In this document: positions 5,803 through 12,975 of the stretch, piece by piece
Layout: every line of letters starts with the position of its first letter
Position numbering within the stretch: the stretch's first letter is position 1
Source: an uncultured Clostridia bacterium
GTDB lineage: Bacteria > Bacillota > Clostridia > Christensenellales > Borkfalkiaceae
NCBI GenBank assembly: GCA_934271725.1
Contig: CAKQSC010000026.1
Span: 1-12,975 of the forward strand
Length of the DNA: 12,975 nucleotides
Direction: 5' to 3'
Position numbers and translations under genes: made by a program
Notes under the pieces: generated by a model
Database searches by the model: none
Told to the model about the DNA's origin: nothing
Seen by the model: only the letters and a program-made list of their open reading frames with translations

Positions 5803-5823
5803 AAAAACCGCTTATCGGTTTTT
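5803..5823 (+). terminator. Terminator-like third leader hairpin ahead of the binding-protein gene
   Basis: AAAAACCG (5803-5810) pairs with CGGTTTTT (5816-5823) around CTTAT. The 3' arm itself ends in five T residues, as in a weak intrinsic terminator, and it sits 21 bases before the GGAGGT ribosome site. It could set an attenuation point or act as a folding or mRNA-stability element. Confidence 0.4.
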
Positions 5824-5853
5824 GTAAAAAAGATTCTAATTATGGAGGTCAAT

Positions 5854-8463
5854 ATGAAAAAGACAATGAAAAAATTGATTATCGCGTGTCTTACCGCATT
5901 GATGCTCGTAACTGTTGCATTTACGGGCTTTGCGTGCGGTAAATCGAATTCGAAGCCGAATCCGAACCCCGATGATCCCGATGTTCCTACGCCAAGCGCA
6001 AAAACATATACTTACAACGCGCTTTATTCGGGTATTCCCGGCAAATGGAGCCCGCACACATGGGAAGATAACGACGAGAGCGTTATTCTCGGTTATATAA
6101 GCATGGGGCTTTACGACGTTGCATTAAACGACGCTAAAAACGGTTACGTATTTGTTCCCGAAATGGCTGCGGAAGAACCCGTTGACGTTACTGCCGATTA
6201 CGTAGGTAAGTTCGGCGTTGAAGCGGGTGATTCCGGCAAAGCGTGGAAAGTCGCTTTAAATAAGTCGGCAGTTTGGGAAAACGGCACTGCGATAAACGCG
6301 GATACTTACGTATATTCTATGAAAGAATTGCTTAACCCGTTGATGATGAACAGACGTTCGGACAGTTATACGACCGGTACGTTCCAGGTATTCGGCGCAT
6401 CCGATTATCTTCATTCCGGCGAGCAAGATATTTATGTAGGTGTTGCCGCTTCCGGTTATGAAAATAATAAAGCGGCGGAAGATGCGGGCGCAGATTTGTA
6501 TATCGATATGTACAACTTCTTCGGAGCGGAAGGCGCAAAGAAAGTCGTAAGTTACGATCTTGAAGCGGGTACGTATGAATTAGACGAAAACGTAACGATT
6601 TCTCAATGGGTTTCGATAAGCGATACGACAACCTATCTTGATCCCGGTTTCTTTGACGAAGGATCGAGTATTTACGGTTCTTTGAAAGATTCTCTTTTCT
6701 CTACGGCAGACGTTTGGGCTGCTTACAGAGACAGTCATCTTCAAGTAGGTACCGGCGACGATTATGTCAGTATAAAAACTTCCAACACCAAATTCGGTTA
6801 TACGTTTGAGGGCGACGGTACCGCTAACGGCGGTGTAGGCGTTGTAAAAACGGGCGACTACGAAATAGTTGTAATTCTTACAAATGAAGTTACGTTGTTC
6901 GACGTTCACTACAATTTGGCTTCCAACTGGATAGTTTACAAAGATTTGTATGAAAAATGTAAAACAACCGTAGAAGGTCTTGTGTCGAGCAGTTATTGCA
7001 CTACGAGAGATACCACGATTTCTTACGGACCTTATACTCTCGACAAGTTTAACGCTAAACAATATTTCACGTTTGTACAGAACAAAACGTGGTACGGTTA
7101 CACGGACGGTAAACACGTCGGTCAATATCAGACCACCAACATCGACTATACTTACAACGCTGGCGGTGAAGCAAGAGCGATTGCGAGATCTAAGTTTATG
7201 AGCGGTCAAGTTGACGATTACAGTGTTCAGGGCGACGAAATGGATCTTTTCGGTCACAGTGAATTCCTTGTATGCGAACCTCAAAGTTATACTTATCAAT
7301 TCTTCCTCGGTACTAACTTGGAAAAATTAAAGAAAGAAGACACGGCTTCCGAAAATCACTCGGTACTTTCGTTGGCTTCCTTCCGTAAAGCGATTTCTTA
7401 TGCTATAAACAGAACTGCTTATTGTAACGAATATTCACCCGCTTCCAAACCCGGTTTCGGTGTTTTGAACGAAATGTACGTTATAGATCCCGACACGGGC
7501 GCGACTTATCGTGATACCGACGCGGCAAAAGGCGTTTCGCTTAAATACAGCGGATTTACCGATAACGGAGACGGTACCTGGACTTCGAGAACTGGTTACA
7601 AATATAATGATATAGACAGTGCTTATGCGTCTCTTACGGGTTATGACCCCGATTATGCCGCTCAATTGTTTGCTCAGGCTTATGACGAAGCAAAGGCTGC
7701 CGGCATATACAAAGACGAACAGAACGTCGTAATTTATTACGGTTCGGTAAACCCTGCTTCCGACAGACTTAAACAAATGGTTTCGTTGTTCGACGAACAA
7801 CTCAAAGCGGCTTTGAAAAAAGTCGAAGCGGGACATAAGTTCAAGAGTATTAAGTTGGAAATGCACGACGATTATTCGGATAACAACGCATATTGGTCGG
7901 CGCTTCAAGCAGGCGAAATGGATCTTTCCTTCTCCGCATGGGGCGGTTCCGCATTCGATCCGTTCGGAATAATCTATTCTTGTTACGTAGATCCCGCAAA
8001 CTCCAACAACTACGGATTCGATTCCACCGCAAAGGCTACCGCCGTTTCTATTGACGTATCGGCAGGCGACGTTGTAACCGGATTTACCGGTCATATCGAC
8101 ACTACTTTGTACGATTTGTCTTCCTGGCTTGCAAACAATCAGGACGATAAGTACTACACTTCTGCCGATAACAACCTTTACGTTAAGTTGGGTGCGGTAG
8201 GCAAGGCGACCACTGATTTCAAGGTAAAAGCAATGGCTGTATGCGAACTCGCTCAACTCGAAGCGGTTGTAAATATTCCTATTTACTACTCTTACGTAAA
8301 CTCGCTTCACAGCGCGAAGTACAATAACGGTACCGATACGTACGTTCAACTTATAGGTTTCGGCGGAATCCGTCACGTAACGTACAACTACGACGATGAG
8401 GCTTGGAAAGCATTTGTAAGTAGCCACAACGGCGATCTTGAAGATTTCTACAAAGCGAACTGA
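5854..8463 (+). CDS. Oversized peptide-binding lipoprotein of an ABC importer (SBP family 5, OppA/DppA type)
   Basis: Extracellular solute-binding protein that hands peptides to the permeases encoded downstream. The ATG at 5854 is chosen because GGAGGT (5844-5849) precedes it and MKKTMKKLIIACL begins a signal peptide. The lipid-anchor cysteine is probably C28 (TGFAC; glycine at -3 is a less usual lipobox), followed by a proline/asparagine-rich linker to about residue 50. Family 5 traits: WKVALNKSAVWENGTAINAD (about 131-150), SYGPYTLDKF in the middle, SFRKAISYAINR, and SFSAWGGSAFDPFG (about 692-705). The mature protein is very tyrosine- and aspartate-rich. At 869 aa it is about 300 residues longer than ordinary OppA (near 540-600); much of the excess seems to lie between about residues 165 and 380. 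Ligand specificity cannot be read from sequence. It is first in the operon, separated from the permease gene by a hairpin. Confidence 0.9.
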   Translation: MKKTMKKLIIACLTALMLVTVAFTGFACGKSNSKPNPNPDDPDVPTPSAKTYTYNALYSGIPGKWSPHTWEDNDESVILGYISMGLYDVALNDAKNGYVFVPEMAAEEPVDVTADYVGKFGVEAGDSGKAWKVALNKSAVWENGTAINADTYVYSMKELLNPLMMNRRSDSYTTGTFQVFGASDYLHSGEQDIYVGVAASGYENNKAAEDAGADLYIDMYNFFGAEGAKKVVSYDLEAGTYELDENVTISQWVSISDTTTYLDPGFFDEGSSIYGSLKDSLFSTADVWAAYRDSHLQVGTGDDYVSIKTSNTKFGYTFEGDGTANGGVGVVKTGDYEIVVILTNEVTLFDVHYNLASNWIVYKDLYEKCKTTVEGLVSSSYCTTRDTTISYGPYTLDKFNAKQYFTFVQNKTWYGYTDGKHVGQYQTTNIDYTYNAGGEARAIARSKFMSGQVDDYSVQGDEMDLFGHSEFLVCEPQSYTYQFFLGTNLEKLKKEDTASENHSVLSLASFRKAISYAINRTAYCNEYSPASKPGFGVLNEMYVIDPDTGATYRDTDAAKGVSLKYSGFTDNGDGTWTSRTGYKYNDIDSAYASLTGYDPDYAAQLFAQAYDEAKAAGIYKDEQNVVIYYGSVNPASDRLKQMVSLFDEQLKAALKKVEAGHKFKSIKLEMHDDYSDNNAYWSALQAGEMDLSFSAWGGSAFDPFGIIYSCYVDPANSNNYGFDSTAKATAVSIDVSAGDVVTGFTGHIDTTLYDLSSWLANNQDDKYYTSADNNLYVKLGAVGKATTDFKVKAMAVCELAQLEAVVNIPIYYSYVNSLHSAKYNNGTDTYVQLIGFGGIRHVTYNYDDEAWKAFVSSHNGDLEDFYKAN

Positions 8464-8495
8464 TATTTGTCTTAATGACATATAAAAAGTGTTGG

Positions 8496-8538
8496 CACGA
8501 TACGTTTGCGGAGATATTTTTCCGCAAACGTTTTCGTG
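8496..8538 (+). promoter_or_regulatory. Long intercistronic hairpin between the binding-protein and permease genes
   Basis: A perfect 10-bp stem, ACGTTTGCGG (8502-8511) with CCGCAAACGT (8522-8531), around a 10-base loop, is extended by CACGA (8496-8500) with TCGTG (8534-8538) across a small bulge. The inner stem is followed by only four T residues, so it should terminate partially at most. Such hairpins in importer operons typically let the binding-protein mRNA accumulate above the membrane-protein mRNA. Confidence 0.7.
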
Positions 8539-8557
8539 TATCTAAAAGGAGAACGAT

Positions 8558-9529
8558 ATGTTCAAATACGTAATTAAAAGAATCCTTTTGCTTTTTTTGA
8601 CTTTATTCGTTATTTTATCCATTTGTTTTATAATGATAAAGTTACTTCCTCTCCCGGAAGTAACGGGCAGAGAAGAGGTAAGAAAATTAGTAGAGGCGCA
8701 AAGAAGAGCGAGAGGGGCTTACGATCCCATAATGGTGCAGTTCTGGCGTTTCTGGAAAGGAGTTTTTACTAAGTTCGATTGGGGAACGGGAGAAAACTTA
8801 TATCCTTTACAGTCTGTTGTTACTATTATCGGTCAGCAACTTCCCGCGACCATATCGGTCAATCTTTTTTCTATTTTAATAAGCGTTCCCGTAGGCCTTG
8901 CCTTGGGAATATTTGCCGCTATAAAAAAGAACAAGTGGCAGGATCACGTAATTTCCACGGGCGTTATGATATTTATTTCCGTTCCGTCGTTTGTTTACGC
9001 TTTTCTGTTATATTACCTCCTTATCGGAAAGTTGCACGCATTTGATTTGAAAGCGCTCAGAATAGATACGGATAAAAATATCTGGGGACAGGTTTTTGCG
9101 CCTAAATACGTATATAATATGATTCCCGCAATTCTCGCCTTGTGTTTCGGCACTATCGCCGGTCTTACAAGATACACGAGAGCGGAACTTTCGGAAGTTC
9201 TTACAAGCGATTATATGTTGCTTGCGAGAACGAAAGGCTTGTCAAGACGTCAGGCGACTCTTCGCCATGCGTTGCGTAACGCAATGGTTCCTATATTCCC
9301 GATGATTCTCGGTGAGTTTATTTCTATTATGAGCGGTTCGCTTATAATAGAAAATATTTTCAATATTGCGGGCATTGGCGGACTGTACATAGACTCTATC
9401 AATTTGCTCGACTATAACTTCTTTATGGCTTTATCGGCGTTTTATACGGCGATAGGACTTGTTGCGGGTATTATAATCGATTTGAGTTACGGCTTTATCG
9501 ATCCCAGAATACGTATGGGGGCTAAATAA
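8558..9529 (+). CDS. Peptide ABC importer permease, OppB/DppB type
   Basis: 323-aa inner-membrane permease, normal size for the family. TM1 is at about 8-30 (RILLLFLTLFVILSICF), then an external segment with YDPIMVQFWRFWKGVFTKFDWG, the usual OppB region before TM2. The membrane core begins at ATISVNLFSILISVPVGLALG. The EAA loop that couples to the ATPases is LARTKGLSRRQATLRHALRNA (about 222-243). The C-terminal SYGFIDPRIRM is a family ending. AAAGGAG (8545-8551) lies 6 bases before the ATG. The stop is 1 base before the next ATG, so the two permeases are probably translationally coupled and form the heterodimer pore. Confidence 0.93.
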   Translation: MFKYVIKRILLLFLTLFVILSICFIMIKLLPLPEVTGREEVRKLVEAQRRARGAYDPIMVQFWRFWKGVFTKFDWGTGENLYPLQSVVTIIGQQLPATISVNLFSILISVPVGLALGIFAAIKKNKWQDHVISTGVMIFISVPSFVYAFLLYYLLIGKLHAFDLKALRIDTDKNIWGQVFAPKYVYNMIPAILALCFGTIAGLTRYTRAELSEVLTSDYMLLARTKGLSRRQATLRHALRNAMVPIFPMILGEFISIMSGSLIIENIFNIAGIGGLYIDSINLLDYNFFMALSAFYTAIGLVAGIIIDLSYGFIDPRIRMGAK

Positions 9530-9530
9530 T

Positions 9531-11099
9531 ATGGAAAATATCGACATAAAAAACATTCCCGTAGAAAAGTTCGCTTTCGTACAGAAAGAAGCGGATTTAA
9601 ACGATAAAATGTTCAAAACTAAACCCGTAGGCTTTTTTAAGGATGCTTGGAGAAGATTCAGAAAAAACAAGTCGTCTATCGTCGGCATGGTTATTATCGT
9701 AATATTATTGCTTTTTGCCATTTTCGTACCCGTTTTTTCAAGGTATAAGGTTTCCGATTTCGACGGCTATTACAGCAATACGTTGCCTAAACTTTTCTCG
9801 AATGCCGGCGGTTTTTGGGACGGAACCAAAAAGGACAGTTCCAACAAAGCGTCGTATCAATTGCGCGACGCGATCGGTGTCGAAAGCGGGCGCAAGGCGG
9901 TAACGAAGTTATACGGCGTAAAAATGGTGGATAACGCCGTTGCCGGCAAACCGCAAGTTCCTCTTTATACCTATCGATACGATTCCTACAATATTGTCGG
10001 TTACGAATTGTTTGAACTTTCCGCAAACGATTATTCCGCTATTCAGAAATATCAGAAAGAAAAGAACGTGCAAGTTTTGTATCCGATTTGTATCGAAAGC
10101 AAGATGTTCAGCAAATATGACGGCAACTATTGGTATGAAACCTATTCGACAACCGCTACCGACGGAAGTTACCGAAAAGGCGAAGCGGTTTTGGACGAAA
10201 ACGGCAATTATAAACCCATTTACGACCTTACGGCAGACGATAACGTTATTTTAGACGGTGTTACTACCGCGTACGACAGTTTAAGAATAGACGGCGACGA
10301 CGGCAGTTATCGTTATGCGAGATATAACGGAAGTAACGGTATGTATACCGTAAGAGTATGTTATTACGATTATTACGTTTATAAAAACGGTTATCAGCCT
10401 TATTTCATATTCGGTGCAAACTCCAACGGGCAAGATTTGTTGATTTGTATCGCTTCCGGTACGAGATTGTCTTTGCTTATAGCGTTCGGCGTTGCGGTAA
10501 TCAACTTTATTATCGGTGCTGTTTACGGCGCAATAGAGGGCTATTACGGCGGTGCTACCGACCTTGTAATGGAGCGTATTTCGGATATTTTGTCCGGTAT
10601 ACCTTTTATGGTCGCCGCGATATTGTTCAAAATGCACCTTGCAAAGTCGTTGGGTGCGATAGGCGCGTTGCTGTTTGCGTTTGTCGTAACGGGGTGGATA
10701 GGCACGGCAAGTACCGTCAGAATGCAGTTCTATCGCTATAAAAATCAGGAATACGTTCTTGCGGCAAGAACGCTCGGCGCAAGGGACAGACGAATTATCA
10801 TGAAACATATTTTCCCCAACGCGTTAGGTACGATTGTAACGAGCGTTGCGCTGTTTATACCCAGCGTAATTTTCTCGGAAACATCTCTTTCCTACCTCGG
10901 TGTAATTTCGCTTTCGGATCCGCCGAAAGGAATTATAAGTTTAGGTACTCTTCTGACTGCCGGCGAAACCGCTATTGCCACGTATCCTCATATAATGTTG
11001 TTCCCGTCGCTTGTAATTTCGTTGTTGATGATTTCTTTCAATATGTTCGGTAACGGGCTCAGGGACGCGTTTAACCCGTCGCTCAGAGGTTCGGAGTAA
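9531..11099 (+). CDS. Peptide ABC importer permease, OppC/DppC type, with a giant external loop
   Basis: Second permease of the importer, 522 aa against about 300 for typical OppC. A cytoplasmic N-terminus (WRRFRKNKSS) leads into TM1 (50-70), then residues 71 to about 293 form a loop that should face outside. The conserved core resumes at FIFGANSNGQDLL (from 292), where most relatives read FGTDxxGRD, then SGTRLSLLIAFG and the other membrane helices. The EAA loop is around 411-431 (AARTLGARDRRIIMKHIFPNA). The loop is rich in tyrosine, aspartate and glycine, holds two DGSYR motifs, and includes one cysteine in YPICIE and one in RVCYYDYY; it shows no membrane segment. Reading frame and codon use are continuous across it, so it is not a fusion artefact. 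ATG follows the upstream stop by one base, with a weak G-rich site at 9517-9521. Confidence 0.92.
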   Translation: MENIDIKNIPVEKFAFVQKEADLNDKMFKTKPVGFFKDAWRRFRKNKSSIVGMVIIVILLLFAIFVPVFSRYKVSDFDGYYSNTLPKLFSNAGGFWDGTKKDSSNKASYQLRDAIGVESGRKAVTKLYGVKMVDNAVAGKPQVPLYTYRYDSYNIVGYELFELSANDYSAIQKYQKEKNVQVLYPICIESKMFSKYDGNYWYETYSTTATDGSYRKGEAVLDENGNYKPIYDLTADDNVILDGVTTAYDSLRIDGDDGSYRYARYNGSNGMYTVRVCYYDYYVYKNGYQPYFIFGANSNGQDLLICIASGTRLSLLIAFGVAVINFIIGAVYGAIEGYYGGATDLVMERISDILSGIPFMVAAILFKMHLAKSLGAIGALLFAFVVTGWIGTASTVRMQFYRYKNQEYVLAARTLGARDRRIIMKHIFPNALGTIVTSVALFIPSVIFSETSLSYLGVISLSDPPKGIISLGTLLTAGETAIATYPHIMLFPSLVISLLMISFNMFGNGLRDAFNPSLRGSE

Positions 11100-11103
11100 G
11101 ATT

Positions 11104-12975
11104 ATGGAAAATAAAGAAATAAAACTCGGTGTAAACAACTTAAAAATTTCTTTCCGTACCGACGGAGGCAAAGTACAGGCGGTAAGAGATATTTCGTTCA
11201 ATCTCTATAAAGGAGAAACTCTTGCCATAGTCGGCGAGTCCGGCTCTGGTAAATCCGTTACTACAAGGGCGGTTTTGGGTATTCTTGCCAACAACGCCAT
11301 AAAAGAGGGCGGTCAGATTATCTACGACGGTCAAGACCTTATGAAAATCCCGGAAGAAGTTTTTCATACTTTAAGAGGCGATAAGATTTCAATGATTTTC
11401 CAGGATCCGCTGTCAAGTCTTAACCCGATTATGAGAATAGGCAAACAGATGACGGAAGCGATGATTATAAAGGGTAAAATCAACCGCAAAAATTCGCGGA
11501 AAGATTTTAACTCTATGCTTTCGTGCGTCAATAAGTTTATGGATTTGTCCGGCGACGGAAGCGACGTTTCGTTAAACAAAAAAAAATGTAAAGATTTCGA
11601 TACGTTCGAGTCCAAACACGCCCATATAGAGTTTGCGTACAATAACGCGAAAGCGGAGCTTGAAGACGTTGTTGCGAATATCGACGATATAGTTTTCCGT
11701 ATAGCGAAAAAAGCGGTTAAGGGAATAGATAAGTCCGTTTACGAGGTTCTTGCAAAGATTAAGGGTACTTATAACGAATTTTTGATAAACGAAGAGATTC
11801 CTAAACTCGAAGAACTTATTCTCGAAACGAAAAAGTTGTTGAAAGACAAGAAAAACGAGGCAAGATACAACAAGGTTTCTTCCAAACTCACGAACATCAA
11901 AGATATTTTAAGGGGCGCGATAGGTTTTGAGGAACCTAACTTCTTCTCGCTCGGTTATTATCTCACTTTCTCGAAAGATCCGCTTCCGAAAGGAACGGTA
12001 AGAAAGGTTAATCTCGTTCTGCATAAATATCTCGACGATAATTTTATGCTCGATTTTATCGAAAAGGCAAAACGAGGGGTTATATACTCAAACGGTATCG
12101 CCGTTGCGAACAAAATCAAAACGTGTGATTATATCGACGCGAACAGATATCTTTTCGACGATGAAAAATTGAACAAAAAAGCAATTTCGGGTTTTGTTAA
12201 AGAATTGAAAAAACTTGTTCTTTCCTCTATCGATAAGTTAGACGTCGTCAAAGACAACGTTGCGTACACTTTCGCTTCGACGATAGATTCCGCACTCGAT
12301 TTCTATTTCAACGGAATTATAGCGAACAAGAAAGAAACGGCTCGTTACGACAAGCAGAAAGCAAGTTACGACAAACTTGTCGAAAAAGGCAAAACGCCTA
12401 CCTGGCAAGTCGCAGATAAAAATCTTATCGATATAGACGACGCGAAAGCGGACATTCTTAACGTTATCGAAAGAGTTTACACTCGTTTCAAAGCAAGCGT
12501 TTCGGACAACGACAATATCGATTTCGGCGCGAAAACGGTTGCGATAATAGACTATCTTAAAGAAAAGGCTTCGGGTTACGCGTACAGAGTAACACGCGGT
12601 ATGGCGAAAAATCGCGCGCTTAAACTTCTTGAAGAGGTAGGTATTCCCGAGCCGAAAAAAAGATATATGCAGTACCCGTTCGAGTTTTCGGGCGGTATGC
12701 GGCAGCGTATAGTAATAGCGATTGCGCTTTCGGCTAACCCGGACATTCTTATTTGCGACGAGCCTACGACCGCTCTTGACGTTACTATTCAGTCGCAGAT
12801 TCTCGAACTTATAAAAAAAGTTAAACAAGAGCGTAACCTTTCGGTAATTTTCATCACGCACGACCTCGGCGTAGTCGCTAACATGGCGGACAGAGTCGCG
12901 GTTATGTATGCGGGTAAAATCGTCGAAATAGGCACGGCGAACGATATATTCTATTCGCCCGCTCATCCGTATACA
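11104..12975 (+). CDS. Peptide ABC importer ATPase, OppD/DppD type, with about 365 inserted residues (3' end outside window)
   Basis: ATP-hydrolysing cytoplasmic subunit driving import. ATG at 11104 follows the permease stop by four bases, with GGAG at 11093-11096. 624 codons are visible without a stop. Core motifs: Walker A GESGSGKS (44-51), Q-loop QDPLSSLNP (100-108), signature FSGGMRQR (528-535), Walker B ILICDEP (548-554, catalytic E553), D-loop ALDVT (557-561), switch H586, and a terminal SPAHPYT typical of peptide-importer ATPases, after which about 70 residues are usual. Q-loop and signature normally lie about 60 residues apart; here they are about 430 apart. Residues from about 130 to 494 are extra and split the helical subdomain between EAMIIKGK and RVTRGMAKNRALKLLEEVGI. 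The insert is soluble, lysine- and aspartate-rich and mainly helical. All catalytic residues are kept, so activity is expected. Confidence 0.93.
   Translation, partial: MENKEIKLGVNNLKISFRTDGGKVQAVRDISFNLYKGETLAIVGESGSGKSVTTRAVLGILANNAIKEGGQIIYDGQDLMKIPEEVFHTLRGDKISMIFQDPLSSLNPIMRIGKQMTEAMIIKGKINRKNSRKDFNSMLSCVNKFMDLSGDGSDVSLNKKKCKDFDTFESKHAHIEFAYNNAKAELEDVVANIDDIVFRIAKKAVKGIDKSVYEVLAKIKGTYNEFLINEEIPKLEELILETKKLLKDKKNEARYNKVSSKLTNIKDILRGAIGFEEPNFFSLGYYLTFSKDPLPKGTVRKVNLVLHKYLDDNFMLDFIEKAKRGVIYSNGIAVANKIKTCDYIDANRYLFDDEKLNKKAISGFVKELKKLVLSSIDKLDVVKDNVAYTFASTIDSALDFYFNGIIANKKETARYDKQKASYDKLVEKGKTPTWQVADKNLIDIDDAKADILNVIERVYTRFKASVSDNDNIDFGAKTVAIIDYLKEKASGYAYRVTRGMAKNRALKLLEEVGIPEPKKRYMQYPFEFSGGMRQRIVIAIALSANPDILICDEPTTALDVTIQSQILELIKKVKQERNLSVIFITHDLGVVANMADRVAVMYAGKIVEIGTANDIFYSPAHPYT

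Noticed and set aside
5716..5853. Known riboswitch or T-box in the importer leader
   Set aside because: I could not match any conserved core (for example a T-box sequence, or SAM, lysine or glycine aptamer motifs), so I report only structure, not a class.
7435..8481. 348-codon open frame on the minus strand opposite the binding-protein gene
   Set aside because: It is valine/arginine/isoleucine-rich with no motif, and mirrors the real gene's codon pattern.
11491..12585. Frameshift, gene fusion or mobile element explaining the ATPase insert
   Set aside because: I read the frame codon by codon from 11104 to 12975 without a stop. Codon use does not change, there are no terminal repeats or intein-like boundary residues, and core motifs flank it in one frame.
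12238..12966. 242-codon open frame on the minus strand within the ATPase gene
   Set aside because: The plus frame carries the signature, Walker B, D-loop and switch histidine in this stretch, so the minus frame is a shadow.

Overview
The window looks like the chromosome of an AT-rich, Gram-positive-type bacterium, most likely an uncultured member of Bacillota/Clostridia. The support is consensus sigma-A promoters, GGAGG-type ribosome sites, a lipoprotein peptide-binding protein, an Fe-S L-serine dehydratase, and TAA/TGA stops at every full-length gene whose end is in the window. This placement is inferred from sequence style; no rRNA or other phylogenetic marker is present. I see no transposase, phage gene, CRISPR array, tRNA or rRNA.

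Left part (1-3971, + strand): the C-terminal half of RecG helicase runs in from the left edge. A strong promoter (1007-1035) then drives a compact cytoplasmic GH78-type alpha-L-rhamnosidase-like enzyme, closed by a hairpin terminator. Only 12 bases past that hairpin, without a visible ribosome site, starts a single-chain L-serine dehydratase. Its end overlaps a perfect TTGACA-17-TATAAT promoter that serves a 58-codon gene of unknown function (4027-4203), whose frame continues past its TAG stop.

Middle part (4276-5853): two minus-strand genes, an ArsR-family regulator without the usual metal-site cysteines, and TrmO (tRNA t6A37 methyltransferase), separated by a 12-bp hairpin. TrmO has a TATAAT exactly 6 bases before its ATG, which suggests a leaderless mRNA. 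A very AT-rich divergent intergenic region of about 480 bases follows. It carries a second perfect sigma-A promoter and a leader of about 140 bases with three hairpins.

Right part (5854 to the end, + strand): a peptide/oligopeptide ABC importer operon in the order binding protein, OppB-type permease, OppC-type permease, OppD-type ATPase (cut by the right edge). Three of the four parts are much larger than their families. The binding protein is 869 aa. The OppC-type permease has an external loop of about 220 residues after TM1. The ATPase has about 365 extra residues between the Q-loop and the signature motif. The second permease keeps normal size. This coordinated enlargement is the most unusual thing in the window: the external additions could form an enlarged docking or capture surface, while the ATPase addition is a cytoplasmic, mostly helical, lysine-rich module that interrupts the helical subdomain without losing any core ATPase motif.
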